28,318 bases of DNA from contig NZ_JOFH01000063.1 of the NCBI RefSeq assembly GCF_000721235.1, positions 1-28,318 of the forward strand, given 5' to 3'. Source of the stretch: Streptomyces olivaceus (GTDB taxonomy: Bacteria > Actinomycetota > Actinomycetes > Streptomycetales > Streptomycetaceae). Positions within the stretch are counted from its first letter, which is position 1, and the number at the start of each line of letters is the position of its first letter. The notes beneath the pieces are model-generated. The model saw only the letters and a list, made by a program, of their open reading frames with translations, did no database searches and was not told the DNA's origin. This document shows positions 1-8,372 of this stretch, in pieces. The translations under genes were made by a program, and so were the position numbers.

Positions 1-76
1 GTGCCGGCAGAACCCGTACGTGACCATGAACCGTCCCGCTACACTCCCACCGCTCGACATTTCCCCAGGTCAAGCC

Positions 77-1298
77 TCAAAGTACTGCTGGAGTACTAGC
101 GGTGGTTTGTAAGGTCGGGATGTAGAGGTCCAGGGGTCTGCCGGTGCCGACGGTGTTGATCAGTTCCTGTAGTGATGTGGGCGAGGGCTTGGTCGTCCAG
201 GCCCGCCAGTAGCGTTGCAGTGTGGCCCAGGGCATCAGCCAGCCACGGACGGCGCGGAGCCTGGGGCCAGCAGGCCGTTCGGGGCTGCTGGGACCCGGGT
301 TCTCCCCCTCTCTGCCCGTCCTGGCGGCGCGTCAAGCTCGGGTGGTGGGCCGACCGGAGTGGGCGGGGGTGGGTGGGTTGGCGGTGAACCAGGTGTTCCA
401 GCAGAAGCTGAACGCGCAGTTCACGAGGGTCTGGTGGCGGCGGATCGCGGTGTCGGAGCGGACCTGGAAGTCGGCCCAGCCGAGTTCGTCCTTGACTTGT
501 TTGTAGCTCTGCTCGACCCAGTGCCGCAGGCCGCAGAGCCGTACCACTTCGGTGAGATCGGCGGCCGGGTGGCGGCTGTGTGCCGCGCGGGGTGATCCGG
601 GCCGGTGCAGGTTGGTGGCCAGGTACCAGGTGGACGTCTCGGGCAGGGTGGCCGGGTCGGTGGTGGCCACCACGAGCCGGATCACGCCGTCGGGTCCCCA
701 CCAACCAGCCCAGCCGGGCGTCGGCGGCCCACCAGGTCGTGGTGCGTCCGTTGCGGAAGGTGCGGGTCACAGGCTGCCAGTCGCCGCTCTGTTCAGGGCC
801 ATACCAGGCCAGCTCGCGAGCGGCATCGACGGGCCGGAAGGCGTCCTTGTACTGCCAGGCACCGTGGCCGCGTTTGGCCGAGGTACTGCTTGCCCACATG
901 GGCGGTCGCGCCCCGTCCTTGCGATCCCCGGAATCGTCGATTACCAGCACTCCGCCGTCATGCGGTGCCGTGGCCGGGTCGGCCAGCAACAGCTGCAGGC
1001 GGCGGGCATTGATCTGCTCGCCGTCCCAGGTTGACTCGGACAGGAAGAACTGCAGGCGCTGCACCGCCGCATGCTGGGCACCCACCACGGGCTCCGTGCC
1101 GGCCAGGCATGTCAGTGTCTTGTTGCGGTCCCGCGGCAACAACAGCCCGGCCAGGAACTCGCGAAAGCCCCGCCGCTGCGCCAGCGTCCCGAAGGGATCA
1201 TCGAAAAGGACGGCGTACGCTTCCAGCGGACCCGGTGCAGGCGGACACGGCGCCGCTTCGTCATCTCGGGTTCCCCAGACCGTAGTTGACGCCTCGAT
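77..1298 (-). pseudogene. IS701-family transposase, broken by frameshifts
   Basis: DDE transposase remnant related to IS701-type elements of actinomycetes. The N-terminal part (from about 1298 to 700) reads EAYAVLFDDPFGTLAQRRG, then LPRDRNKTLTCLAGTEPVVG, and includes the first catalytic Asp in VLVIDDSGDRKDG. Homology then jumps frame near 690-700 to a segment (about 685-340) with LRHWVEQSYKQVKDELGW, which holds the catalytic Glu, and jumps again to a third frame (about 260-77) ending RGWLMPWATLQRYWRAW then LINTVGTGRPLDLYIPT. No ATG, GTG or TTG start lies in the N-terminal frame before a TGA at 1299-1301, so the start is also lost. At least two frameshifts plus the missing start make it non-functional. 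No convincing terminal inverted repeats were found. Confidence 0.85.
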
Positions 1299-1398
1299 TC
1301 ACGGCCTACTCCCGCTCGAACCCGCCGTCAACAAACAACCGGTAGGCGTCGCCAGTCGAACAGATTCACAGATCACAAACCCGTGACACCATCCCGCG

Positions 1399-1959
1399 TC
1401 ATTGGCGAGTTGCCCTGGCTCGAGTCTTGATCGTGAAGATGACGTCGTTCTTGGCGTCGGCGTAGTCGTTCATGTCGTTCCACTGCTGGCTGAGCAGAGC
1501 TCGTTTGGCACTCTCGTACAGGGCGCGATCGTCTGCATTGGTGCGCAAGTGGTCACGGAAGAGAAGGTACTCGTGCACCGCTGCGTCCCCTCGTTCATAT
1601 ACGTGCACGTGAACGTCGCGAGTCGGCGTACGCACGAGCCGATGTCCTGGCTCGCGAACCCGCAGTTCGTAACCTGCGGCCAACAGCCCGTCGAGGTAGT
1701 CCTCCTCTGCTGTGATGTCGGCCACCGCGACGACGATGTCAACAATCGGTTTGGCGGCAAGGCCTGGAACCGAAGTCGATCCAATGTGCTCGACATCGAC
1801 GTCCACTGCCGCCAACGCGTCAAGGATCCGACGCCGGTGATGCAGGTAGACCTCCGCCCACCGGGCGTCATAGTCGCCAAGGCCGACCTCGAGCGCTTCT
1901 GGACCACCGATGATCTCGGCCATCGTGACGTCCGGCCGACGAGGCTTGCTGCTGTTCAT
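1399..1959 (-). CDS. GrpB family protein (UPF0157, nucleotidyltransferase-like)
   Basis: 186-residue protein of the GrpB/UPF0157 family, which has a minimal nucleotidyltransferase fold of unsettled cellular role. Visible family features: VGLGDYDARWAEVY near the N-terminus, then VDVEHIGSTSVPGLAAKPIV (HIGSTSVPGLAAKPIVDI is the hallmark), then RDVHVHVYERGDAAVHEYLL and a C-terminal Lys/Arg-rich helix. I chose the ATG at 1959, preceded by AAAGGA about 10 nt upstream; an ATG at 1923 (MAEIIGGPEA) is the alternative. The frame stays open upstream to 2268 with plausible residue composition, but that part has no recognisable family match. Neighbours are an IS remnant and a phage-type gene, so no operon context. 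Confidence 0.85.
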   Translation of the reverse strand: MNSSKPRRPDVTMAEIIGGPEALEVGLGDYDARWAEVYLHHRRRILDALAAVDVDVEHIGSTSVPGLAAKPIVDIVVAVADITAEEDYLDGLLAAGYELRVREPGHRLVRTPTRDVHVHVYERGDAAVHEYLLFRDHLRTNADDRALYESAKRALLSQQWNDMNDYADAKNDVIFTIKTRARATRQ

Positions 1960-2558
1960 CACCAACACATCCTTTACGTCTTGCGCCAGTTCACCACCTC
2001 GATCGACGGGGCTGCGGTTGGCGGCTTCGTCGAGCCTCGCCGTCGTCACGCGGGCTCGGCGGATCGGGACCTGCGTCGCGCCGAGATCGGCGACGCGTTC
2101 CTGCTCGACCCGGAACAGGTCGAATCTACCGTGCAGCGCGACATGCTCGGCCCAGGCACAGTTGTCCTTGCTCAGCGGCATGGATTGCGGCGCGCGAACC
2201 AACAGGCTCCTGAGGCGGGCCAGAGGACTGTTGGCCCCTCGGATGAGCGGCTGCCCCTTCGTCATCACTGCGGATACTTTGTCGGCGCCGGGGCTATCGA
2301 TGTCGCGTCCCTGCTGCGAGTGCAGTACACAAGAACCCGATCTGCGAGCGGTCCCTGAGTCTGCCGCCGCTATCCCGGGTCCTCACTCGAGCGGCTCTCG
2401 GCAGACAACGCTTGCAACGAAGTCTGGCCTGAGTTACGTTTTTGGGCTGACCATTTCAGCCCGGCCAGGCTGTCGAGGTGCCCGGCAAGGTGGGCAAGAC
2501 CCGCCGCGTGTTAGCGGCGAAGCCCGCGCCGCGGGCTCTACATAATCTGGAGCCAGTA
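1960..2558. other. Intergenic region, partly open on the minus strand
   Basis: About 600 bases between the GrpB gene and the WDGHTP gene. On the minus strand 2268-1960 is open in frame with the GrpB gene (it contains CAWAEHVALHGRFDLFRVEQ) and could be an N-terminal extension or the tail of a degraded gene; I do not recognise it. An inverted repeat with 7-bp arms (GGGCTGA/TCAGCCC) lies at 2444-2462. No RNA gene or promoter could be identified. Confidence 0.4.
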
Positions 2559-3065
2559 ATGACCGACACCGGCAGCATCTCCGACGGGTTCCACACCTTC
2601 GACGAGCTGTACGAATTCAGGCTGCTCTACCACGCACACGCAGTCCGGGCGTGGCTGGCCGCCAGGTACCCCGTCGTCCACTCATGGAAACACCACGACG
2701 GTGAACCATGCTTCGGAGGCGGCTGGTTCATAGTCATGGCTCAGCTCCCCACGGGGCAGGTCAGCAATCACTACCGAGCCAATAGCTGGTCGTTGTTCGG
2801 TGACGTGCCCGAGGTAGAGACGGCGCCCGTATGGGACGGGCACAGCACCACCGACGTAGCTCGCCGGCTGCGCACCCTCCTCAGTGGGGATGGATCTACG
2901 ACATGCGTCGCGGAGGGCATCCCCGGCGCCGCCCTCCCCGATCTCCCAGGCGAGCGCCGCGCCCACCTCTTCACCACGGACCATCAGCGAGAAGCAGGCC
3001 TGCCTGCGCACCGAAGCGGTCGCCACGCTCTTCAGAGCAGAGGAAAAGGCCCCCGAAGCTGTTGA
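2559..3065 (+). CDS. Phage-type WDGHTP-motif protein
   Basis: Small protein (168 aa) resembling a family common in actinophages and in mobile regions of Streptomyces, characterised by an HSDGEPCFGGGWFIV-like segment and a WDGHTP motif. Here I see FHTFDELYEFRLLYHAHAVR, then HHDGEPCFGGGWFIVMAQLP, then TGQVSNHYRANSW and WDGHSTTDVARRLRTLL. The molecular function is not known to me. The start ATG at 2559 has GGAG at 2549-2552. After about residue 110 the sequence stops looking conserved. The +1 frame at about 2990-3114 reads EKQACLRTEAVATLFRAEEK and then ends with FAADFP, so the original C-terminus or a neighbouring gene may have been joined here by a deletion or frameshift. Confidence 0.65.
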   Translation: MTDTGSISDGFHTFDELYEFRLLYHAHAVRAWLAARYPVVHSWKHHDGEPCFGGGWFIVMAQLPTGQVSNHYRANSWSLFGDVPEVETAPVWDGHSTTDVARRLRTLLSGDGSTTCVAEGIPGAALPDLPGERRAHLFTTDHQREAGLPAHRSGRHALQSRGKGPRSC

Positions 3066-3356
3066 CCTGTCCCGCGCCAGCCGTCTCGCTCAGTTCGCCG
3101 CCGACTTTCCATAGAGGTCGCGGCCGTCGAGGTTGCGCAGGTGCGGGTCGTCGGACGCCGATGTCCGAGGACCTGCGCGAGTACGTCGCGGACGACGGTG
3201 AGGGTCAGGCGCCAGGTCGGGGTCGGGAAGGCCAGAGTGCGCGAAACGGCGCGCGTCAGCCGCAGCCCACTGACGGCGTCAACCCGGCATAGCAAGAAGG
3301 CGGACGGTACGCCGGCCCGGCAGCCGGACACCCCTTCTGCCTCCGGTCAGCCTACG
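3066..3356. other. Junction region without a recognisable gene
   Basis: About 290 bases between the phage-type gene and the truncated flavin oxidase. A 99-residue minus-strand ORF (3331-3032) has a faint resemblance to transposase C-termini but lacks any diagnostic motif. The open frame that runs into the flavin oxidase from 3141 has no flavin-binding sequence until about 3357, so this region probably contains the deletion junction that removed the oxidase N-terminus. Confidence 0.35.
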
Positions 3357-4439
3357 GCGGGCGCAGTCGGCATGGTCGGCCTCACGCTCGGCGGCGGATA
3401 CGGCCCCCTGCTTGGGCAGTTCGGGCTCGCGGCCGACAACCTGCTCGGTGCCGAAGTCGTCCTGGCCGATGGTTCACGAGTGCACACCGACGCCGACCAT
3501 CATCCGGACCTCTTCTGGGCGTTGCGGGGCGGCGGCGGCAACTTCGGTGTCGTGACCTCGGCGCGGATCCGTCTGCACCCCGTGCCGACAGTCGTGTCGG
3601 GCACCATCTTGTACCCGATCGTCCAGAGCGCCGACGTTCTCGCCGACCTCGGTGGGATCCTTCAGGACTGTCCGGATGAGCTGACGGTGGACGTGGGGTT
3701 CCTTCCCGGCCCGGACGGGAAGCCGACGGTGTACGTCGCGCCGACCTGGTCGGGGGACATCGAGGTGGGGAACGCCGAGAACGGGCCGGTGCGTGCCCTG
3801 GCCAGACTCGGTACACCCGTGCTGGCCGAGATTGGACCGGTCGCCCGTTCCGCGGCGTTGGCCGCGACGGACACCATGTTCCCACCCGGGCGGATGGGCG
3901 CGATTCGCACGCGCACCGTCCAGAGCATCTCCGGCTCCATCGCGACCGTCCTGGACCGGGCTGCCCAGGAGTTCACCTCACCGTTCTCCGCGATCGTGTG
4001 GCATCAGTTCCATGGTGCCGCCGCCCGTCTGCCCCTCGGCTCGACGGCTTTCGGCCGACGCGAACCGCACCTGATGGTCGAGCTGATCTCATTGTGGGAG
4101 GGCGAAAGCAAGGGCAACGCAGGAGCCGGCGATGGTAGGTCCCCGCACCTGCGCTGGCTGGAAGCGTTGCACGCGGCGCTTGAGCCGTTCTCGTTGCCGG
4201 GTGGCTACGTGAACTTCCTGGGGCCGGAGACTCCCGACCAGGTCGCGGAGTCCTACGGGCCGAACACCGAGCGTTTGCTAGCCGTGAAGTCTGCGGTCGA
4301 CCCGGACTCCGTCTTCGCCGCCACGCCGCTCCCCAGCGGGAGTGCCGACGCCGGTTCCGGGCCCGTGTCAGGCGTGGAACCGGAGCATCGGGGGGTGCCG
4401 GCGGTCCCGCCGGGGAGCGCCTCTGAACTGGGACGGTAG
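3357..4439 (+). pseudogene. FAD-linked oxidase (BBE type), N-terminus missing
   Basis: C-terminal two-thirds of a berberine-bridge-enzyme-like flavoprotein oxidoreductase of the p-cresol methylhydroxylase/VAO superfamily. Homology begins abruptly at GAVGMVGLTLGGGYGPLLGQ and includes the flavin-domain motif DLFWALRGGGGNFGVVTSAR and the terminal BBE segment (YVNFLGPETPDQVAESYG, then RLLAVKSAVDPDSVF). The first roughly 120 residues, which carry the FAD pyrophosphate-binding loop and the histidine used for covalent FAD attachment, are absent; the upstream in-frame sequence is unrelated. An ATG at 3372 exists but would give a protein unable to bind FAD in the usual way. The last about 35 residues are rich in Gly, Pro and Ser and exceed the normal family end. 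Confidence 0.8.
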
Positions 4440-4464
4440 GGCTTGTCGAAGGTCCTGTTCGTCG

Positions 4465-4487
4465 CCCGGGGAGAAGCGCTCCCCGGG
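4465..4487 (+). terminator. Hairpin downstream of the flavin oxidase remnant
   Basis: Perfect inverted repeat with 9-bp arms CCCGGGGAG/CTCCCCGGG and a 5-base loop AAGCG, starting 26 bases after the oxidase stop codon. No T-tract follows, which is common for actinomycete terminators. Confidence 0.55.
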
Positions 4488-4727
4488 TCCAGGGCGCCGG
4501 GCAGGGTCAGGCGCCACCGGCCGCTGTATCCGGGATGGAGAGCCGGGGTCTTCGTCGGACTGGCCGAAATAGCGCCCTGGGCCACAGAGTTCATATGGGC
4601 GCTACGGCGTTGTCGTGCCCTGGGAGATCGGCGGTTGAGCGGCGTACACAGTACGTGCAGCAGCGGCCGTGTCCCCTCCTGCCTCCGTGGCTGAGCCCAT
4701 CGGAGTGTGCCGCTTAGGGGGCACCGC

Positions 4728-5444
4728 TTACTCCTGTCGATCGGCGGCGCCCTCGTCCGGCGCGGCGGGCGCCTCGTCGACCTGGACCGGGTCGCCCACG
4801 GCGCCCCCGGTGGCCGTGCGGACAGCGTCCGCAATGAAAGCGAAACTCTCGTCACCGAGCTTCCGCGGATCGGTGCCGTCCAGAAGGCCGGCTCCGACGT
4901 ACTCGTTGATGACTCGCAGGGCGGCCGCGGCGGCAGCGGCGTGCAGACGTATCTGTAGGTCGTCGGGCTTGAGTCCGAGGCGAGTCGCGATGACCGCTGC
5001 CAGTTCGTGTTCCACCTGGTCGCAGGCCATCAGCCAGGCCGTGCGCAGGGCCGGTTCGGTCTCGGCCAATCGAATCATCTTGACGCCCAGCCCGGCATCG
5101 GCCTGCTCCGAAGGGCTGATCTCGCTGACCAACCGCTTCGCCTCCGTGGCGAAGTGCTCCTCCAAAGAGCGGTGCAGCGGCCAACTGCGCAGAGTGGCCA
5201 GTTCCCACTCCACGCTCTGCGCAACGATCGGCTCCGCGCAGCTCTCCTTGCTTCGAAAATGACGCCAGATGGTGCGGGTCGACAGGCCCACCGCCTCGGC
5301 GATCTGGTCCCCGCTCGTGCCGTCGACGCCCTGCGCCCAGAACAGGCGTGCCGCCTCCCGCGAGATCTCCAGACGTACACGACGGCGGCGCTGCTCACTC
5401 ATCCCGCCACGGCTGCGTTCGGTCGATACCACGTCGTCGGCCAT
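4728..5444 (-). CDS. TetR family transcriptional regulator
   Basis: 238-residue TetR-type repressor. The N-terminal HTH spans about residues 20-66: RRRVRLEISREAARLFWAQG, DQIAEAVGLSTRTIWRHFRS. The ligand-binding half resembles regulators with an MftR-like C-terminal region (about 95-215), followed by an acidic Ala/Pro-rich tail. It starts at 5444 with an AGGGTGG-like sequence upstream; an ATG at 5402 (MSEQRRRR) is an alternative. It is divergent from the secreted hydrolase at 5696, and the 250-base gap contains strong palindromes, so it most likely represses both its own gene and that hydrolase. The inducer cannot be predicted. Confidence 0.9.
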   Translation of the reverse strand: MADDVVSTERSRGGMSEQRRRRVRLEISREAARLFWAQGVDGTSGDQIAEAVGLSTRTIWRHFRSKESCAEPIVAQSVEWELATLRSWPLHRSLEEHFATEAKRLVSEISPSEQADAGLGVKMIRLAETEPALRTAWLMACDQVEHELAAVIATRLGLKPDDLQIRLHAAAAAAALRVINEYVGAGLLDGTDPRKLGDESFAFIADAVRTATGGAVGDPVQVDEAPAAPDEGAADRQE

Positions 5445-5472
5445 CTTTTCGCCACCCTTTCACCATCGCGCG

Positions 5473-5499
5473 CACTCAGTGCCATATTGGCATTAAGTG
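5473..5499. promoter_or_regulatory. Imperfect palindrome upstream of tetR
   Basis: 27-bp inverted repeat with arms CACTCAGTGCCA and TGGCATTAAGTG around TAT (10 of 12 positions pair), 29 bases from the tetR start. Its outer end contains TAAGTG, the same half-site sequence as the double operator at 5558-5590, which suggests autoregulation. Confidence 0.5.
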
Positions 5500-5557
5500 A
5501 CGCTGCATGCCAGCTAGCGCGCCTCGATCCGGACTCAAGCGCATCCACTTGCAATAT

Positions 5558-5590
5558 CTGTCACTTAGTGACACTGTCACTAAGTGACAG
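5558..5590. promoter_or_regulatory. Double palindromic TetR operator
   Basis: Two adjacent perfect 15-bp palindromes, TGTCACTTAGTGACA (5559-5573) and TGTCACTAAGTGACA (5575-5589), separated by one C. The whole 33-bp unit is itself a palindrome around that base. Two TetR dimers 16 bp apart would sit on nearly opposite faces of the helix. It lies between the divergent tetR and hydrolase genes, 106 bases from the hydrolase start. Confidence 0.75.
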
Positions 5591-5695
5591 GGGGTCCCGC
5601 CGCGCGGTGGCCTTTGCCGCTCGCTGTGCAAGGCCGACCTGCGCAGCGAGTGATCCCCTTCCGAGCCCACCCCTACCCGAGCTCCGGAGTACCGC

Positions 5696-7354
5696 ATGAG
5701 GAAACGACCAGCCGCCACCGCCGCAGCCGTGCTCACGGCCTGCGCTCTGACCTGCGGCCTCATAGGGGCAGCCGTCGCCGCGCCGGACCAGGTAACCGAC
5801 GGCGGCCGAACCGGGAGGACGACCGTCGCCACTGCTACCGATTCGGTCACGCACGAGGAGAACGAGCGGGTGCCGGAGGGGGCGCGCTGGACCCAGCACT
5901 ACTTCCCCTCCTCGGACGGCTCCAAGACCGAGCTGCACGCCGACGTTCTGCTTCCTGAGAAGCTCCCCGAGGGTGCGAAGGTGCCCGTCATCATGTCGGC
6001 CAGCGCGTACTTCGGTCACTCGGGGGAGATGGAGGTCGAGGAGGAGCACGCCGGCCCCTCGGAGCGCTTTCAGGACCTCCTGGAGGGGACCGACCTGTTC
6101 GACAAGGGGTACGCCTTCGTCATGGTGGACACGCGCGGCTTCGGCGGCTCCACCGGCTGTCTCGACCTCGGCGGGCCCGGAGACCAGGCCGACGTCAAGG
6201 CCGCGATCGACTGGAGCGCGAAACAGCCCTGGTCCACAGGCGCGGTGGGAATGTACGGAAAATCCTTCGACGCCTACACCGGTCTCCTCGGCAACAACGT
6301 CAAACACGACGCACTGAAAGCCGTCGTCGCCCAGGAGCCCATCTGGGATCTGTATCAGCAGCTCCACTCCAACGGCGTGCCCCGCCCGAACAGCGTCCAG
6401 TTGCCCACCAGCTACAACCGCATTGCCGGCCTGGCCCAGTTGCCGGACGAGGACAAGCGGTACCGGACCAACGCCGCGTACGAGAAGAAGCACCCCGAGT
6501 GCCTGGTGCTCAACTCCTTCGGTCCCTCCATCGGTGACCCGGCCGACCCGTACTGGAAGGACCGCAGCCCGGCCAGGAACGCGAAGGACACCGCCACTCC
6601 CCTTCTCTTCACCCAAGGCACCGCCGAGACCAACACCCTGCCCGTGGGGATGGAGGAGTTCCTCGACAATCACCGCGGCCCCCAGCGGGCCTGGATCGGC
6701 CCCTGGGACCACGTACGCGGCAATGAGCGCACACGGGACGGGAAGCTCGCGATGGGCCGCGCGACCTGGTTCAAGGAGACACTGTCCTTCTTCGACGAAC
6801 ACCTCAAGGGCATCGACCCGAAGATCCAGTACCCGAACTACGCCGTCCAGGACAACCTGGGCAACTGGCGCGCGGAGAAGTCCTGGCCCACAGCGAACCG
6901 CTCCGCGAACCTCCGTCTCGGCAACGGCTCGTACATGGACAGCGGAGCGGGTTCGCAGCCGACACCCCCGGAACAGGAAGCCGGTCGTGACGCTGCGAGC
7001 TTCATCGTCTGGTCCGGACCTCTTGAGACGGCCACCCGGGTCACCGGCACGCCCCGAATCACCATGACGGCCAAGGGTGAGGGGAACGTCATGGTCAAGC
7101 TGTACGACGTGGACGAGGACGGCAACGCTGTCGCATTCGACGAGCGAGTCTCCCGGCTGGACCGGGACCGGCTGGACATCGGCCTGAAGTCGACCGACTG
7201 GACCCTGCGGGCCGGCCACCGCCTCGCCGTGGAGGACATCGCGACTGGTGGCGACCGGGCGCCGTGGCTCGACACCTTCACGCAGATCAACGCGGCGCAG
7301 CTGAAGCCCGGCCCGGCCACGTTCACGGTGCCCCCGGCCCGTGCGCGGCACTGA
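5696..7354 (+). CDS. Secreted CocE/NonD (X-Pro dipeptidyl-peptidase S15) hydrolase
   Basis: 552-residue alpha/beta hydrolase. A Sec signal peptide is clear (MRKRPAATAAAVLTACALTC, cleavage after AAVAA near residue 29). The S15 catalytic domain follows (about 60-345): FVMVDTRGFGGSTG, nucleophile Ser in GMYGKSFDAYTGLL, and catalytic His in WIGPWDHVRGNE. The nucleophile elbow GKSFDA departs from the usual GxSYxG. The C-terminal jelly-roll domain of the family (about 400-545) contains RITMTAKGEGNVMVKLYDVD and LRAGHRLAVEDI. Family members cleave acyl or peptide substrates such as X-Pro peptides or esters; the substrate here is unknown. Start ATG at 5696 has GGAG 7 bases upstream. Likely controlled by the divergent TetR. 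Confidence 0.88.
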   Translation: MRKRPAATAAAVLTACALTCGLIGAAVAAPDQVTDGGRTGRTTVATATDSVTHEENERVPEGARWTQHYFPSSDGSKTELHADVLLPEKLPEGAKVPVIMSASAYFGHSGEMEVEEEHAGPSERFQDLLEGTDLFDKGYAFVMVDTRGFGGSTGCLDLGGPGDQADVKAAIDWSAKQPWSTGAVGMYGKSFDAYTGLLGNNVKHDALKAVVAQEPIWDLYQQLHSNGVPRPNSVQLPTSYNRIAGLAQLPDEDKRYRTNAAYEKKHPECLVLNSFGPSIGDPADPYWKDRSPARNAKDTATPLLFTQGTAETNTLPVGMEEFLDNHRGPQRAWIGPWDHVRGNERTRDGKLAMGRATWFKETLSFFDEHLKGIDPKIQYPNYAVQDNLGNWRAEKSWPTANRSANLRLGNGSYMDSGAGSQPTPPEQEAGRDAASFIVWSGPLETATRVTGTPRITMTAKGEGNVMVKLYDVDEDGNAVAFDERVSRLDRDRLDIGLKSTDWTLRAGHRLAVEDIATGGDRAPWLDTFTQINAAQLKPGPATFTVPPARARH

Positions 7355-7604
7355 GGAACGCCCCACCGCTGGACATCCTCGTCGCGTTGGCTCACGGGGC
7401 GGAGCACAGTTCCCCCACGCAGCGCGGCCGACGACCATGCCGCGGAGCCCTGGCCAGGCCGGTGGGCGGGGCCCCGCGGGCCCAGCATCACCACAGGTGC
7501 CAGGCGGCACAGCCCAGCCCCGCCGTCCCGCCACCGAAAGCCCACCGACCAGCGCGAACGACAGTCCGGAAACAGCTCAGTTCAACAAACCAAGGGAGAC
7601 CCCC
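7355..7604. other. Intergenic region, nothing recognised
   Basis: 250 bases between the secreted hydrolase and the VOC gene. A 12-bp palindrome GCGGGGCCCCGC at 7466-7477 could form a hairpin, but in DNA this rich in G and C I do not call it a terminator. Confidence 0.3.
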
Positions 7605-8045
7605 GTGCCCATCAGCCTTCCGCCTCTCTGTCACGTCGGCATCATCGTGGAAGACTTCGACCGTGCCGTCGCCGACTACGAGAAACGGTGGGGGTCAACA
7701 CAGAGCAGATAACGGATCACGGCCAAACTTCACGGGGAAGAGGTCGGCTCCTCTGCCCGCTACGGCTTCATAAGGACGGGATCTTCGGAGATCGAACTGA
7801 TCCAGCCGCTCGATGGCCGCTCACCGTACACGGAGTTCCTCGACCTCCACGGCGAAGGCGTCCACCACCTCGCCTACGTGGTGGGAAGCATCGACCAGCA
7901 CCTCGAATCGCTGCGAGCGACGGGAGAAGGGGCTCCGGTCACCTTCGAGGCGTCGATCGCAGGCCGGACACGCTTCGTGTACCTGGACGGTCTGGCCCAT
8001 GGGCCGGCCATCGAGCTGATCGAAAGGATCGGCGAAGACGCCTGA
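7605..8045 (+). pseudogene. VOC/glyoxalase-fold protein interrupted by an in-frame TAA
   Basis: A 146-codon gene for a vicinal-oxygen-chelate protein, similar in layout to methylmalonyl-CoA epimerase-type members. GTG start at 7605 follows AGGGAG. Translation gives LPPLCHVGIIVEDFDRAVAD, then a TAA at 7710-7712 (codon 36), then in the same frame ITAKLHGEEVGSSARYGF, EGVHHLAYVVGSIDQHLE and GPAIELIERIGEDA before TGA at 8043-8045. The metal-ligand pattern is retained: His in CHVGI, Glu in SEIELIQ, His in VHHLAY and Glu in AIELIER. Only the single stop separates it from an intact gene, so the lesion is recent, a sequencing error, or read through. The 35-residue N-terminal peptide alone could not fold as a VOC domain. 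Confidence 0.8.
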
Positions 8046-8113
8046 CCGCGACACGGTTCCGGACGGACGCGACACGGCAGCGGGCTCTCACATCTGACGG
8101 TCGCGCTGACCAA

Positions 8114-8166
8114 TGTTCACGAACAGTCGCCATCTTCCCCGCTCGTGCGCGCGTACCAACGGTACG
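8114..8166. promoter_or_regulatory. Two palindromes upstream of a lost gene
   Basis: TGTTCACGAACA (8114-8125, 5-bp arms) and CGTACCAACGGTACG (8152-8166, 6-bp arms) lie about 90-140 bases upstream of the orphan gene start at 8256. Both look like TetR-type operators; the regulator encoded at 8330-8872 is the nearest candidate. Confidence 0.4.
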
Positions 8167-8255
8167 TGCGCCCGAGCGGCAACCGGCCACTGGCGGGCAT
8201 CCGATAAGCCCGCCGTGCTCCGAAGCGCCTTCGCGTCCACGTCAAGGAGGACTGC

Positions 8256-8372
8256 ATGACGAGCGGCACGATGCAGCCTCCGGCCCAACATCCGAGTTCG
8301 AGCCCAGCCCGCGCCCAGAGCCCCGGTCGTCAGAGGGTGGGTGCGATGCCGGCCCGGAGGATGTCGAGGTAG
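8256..8372 (+). pseudogene. Orphan gene start with perfect Shine-Dalgarno
   Basis: AAGGAGG at 8244-8250 with a 5-base spacer precedes ATG at 8256, an unusually strong initiation signal. The frame reads MTSGTMQPPAQHPSSSPARA and continues to a stop at 8370-8372, running antisense into the 3' end of the tetR gene at 8330. The short Pro/Ser/Ala-rich N-terminus looks like the cytoplasmic start of a larger protein (a transporter is one possibility). I infer a deletion that removed the gene body; it is unlikely to encode a functional 38-residue peptide. Confidence 0.4.

Noticed and set aside
1..76. Left edge as IS701 terminal repeat
   Set aside because: AGTACT occurs twice near 81-96 but no matching inverted end was found beyond the transposase start at about 1300.
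2444..2462. Hairpin GGGCTGA/TCAGCCC as a terminator
   Set aside because: No gene ends next to it in a suitable orientation, and the T-run lies on the wrong side for a plus-strand terminator.
3032..3331. Possible transposase C-terminus on the minus strand
   Set aside because: Only vague similarity of short segments; no DDE residues or terminal repeats visible.
7466..7477. 12-bp palindrome GCGGGGCCCCGC as a terminator
   Set aside because: No loop, no T-run, and such palindromes are expected by chance in DNA this rich in G and C.
5561..7534. 657-codon minus-strand ORF opposite the S15 hydrolase
   Set aside because: It lies antisense to a gene with clear domains and signal peptide, is rich in Val/Gly/Arg as GC-biased antisense frames are, and has no family motif.
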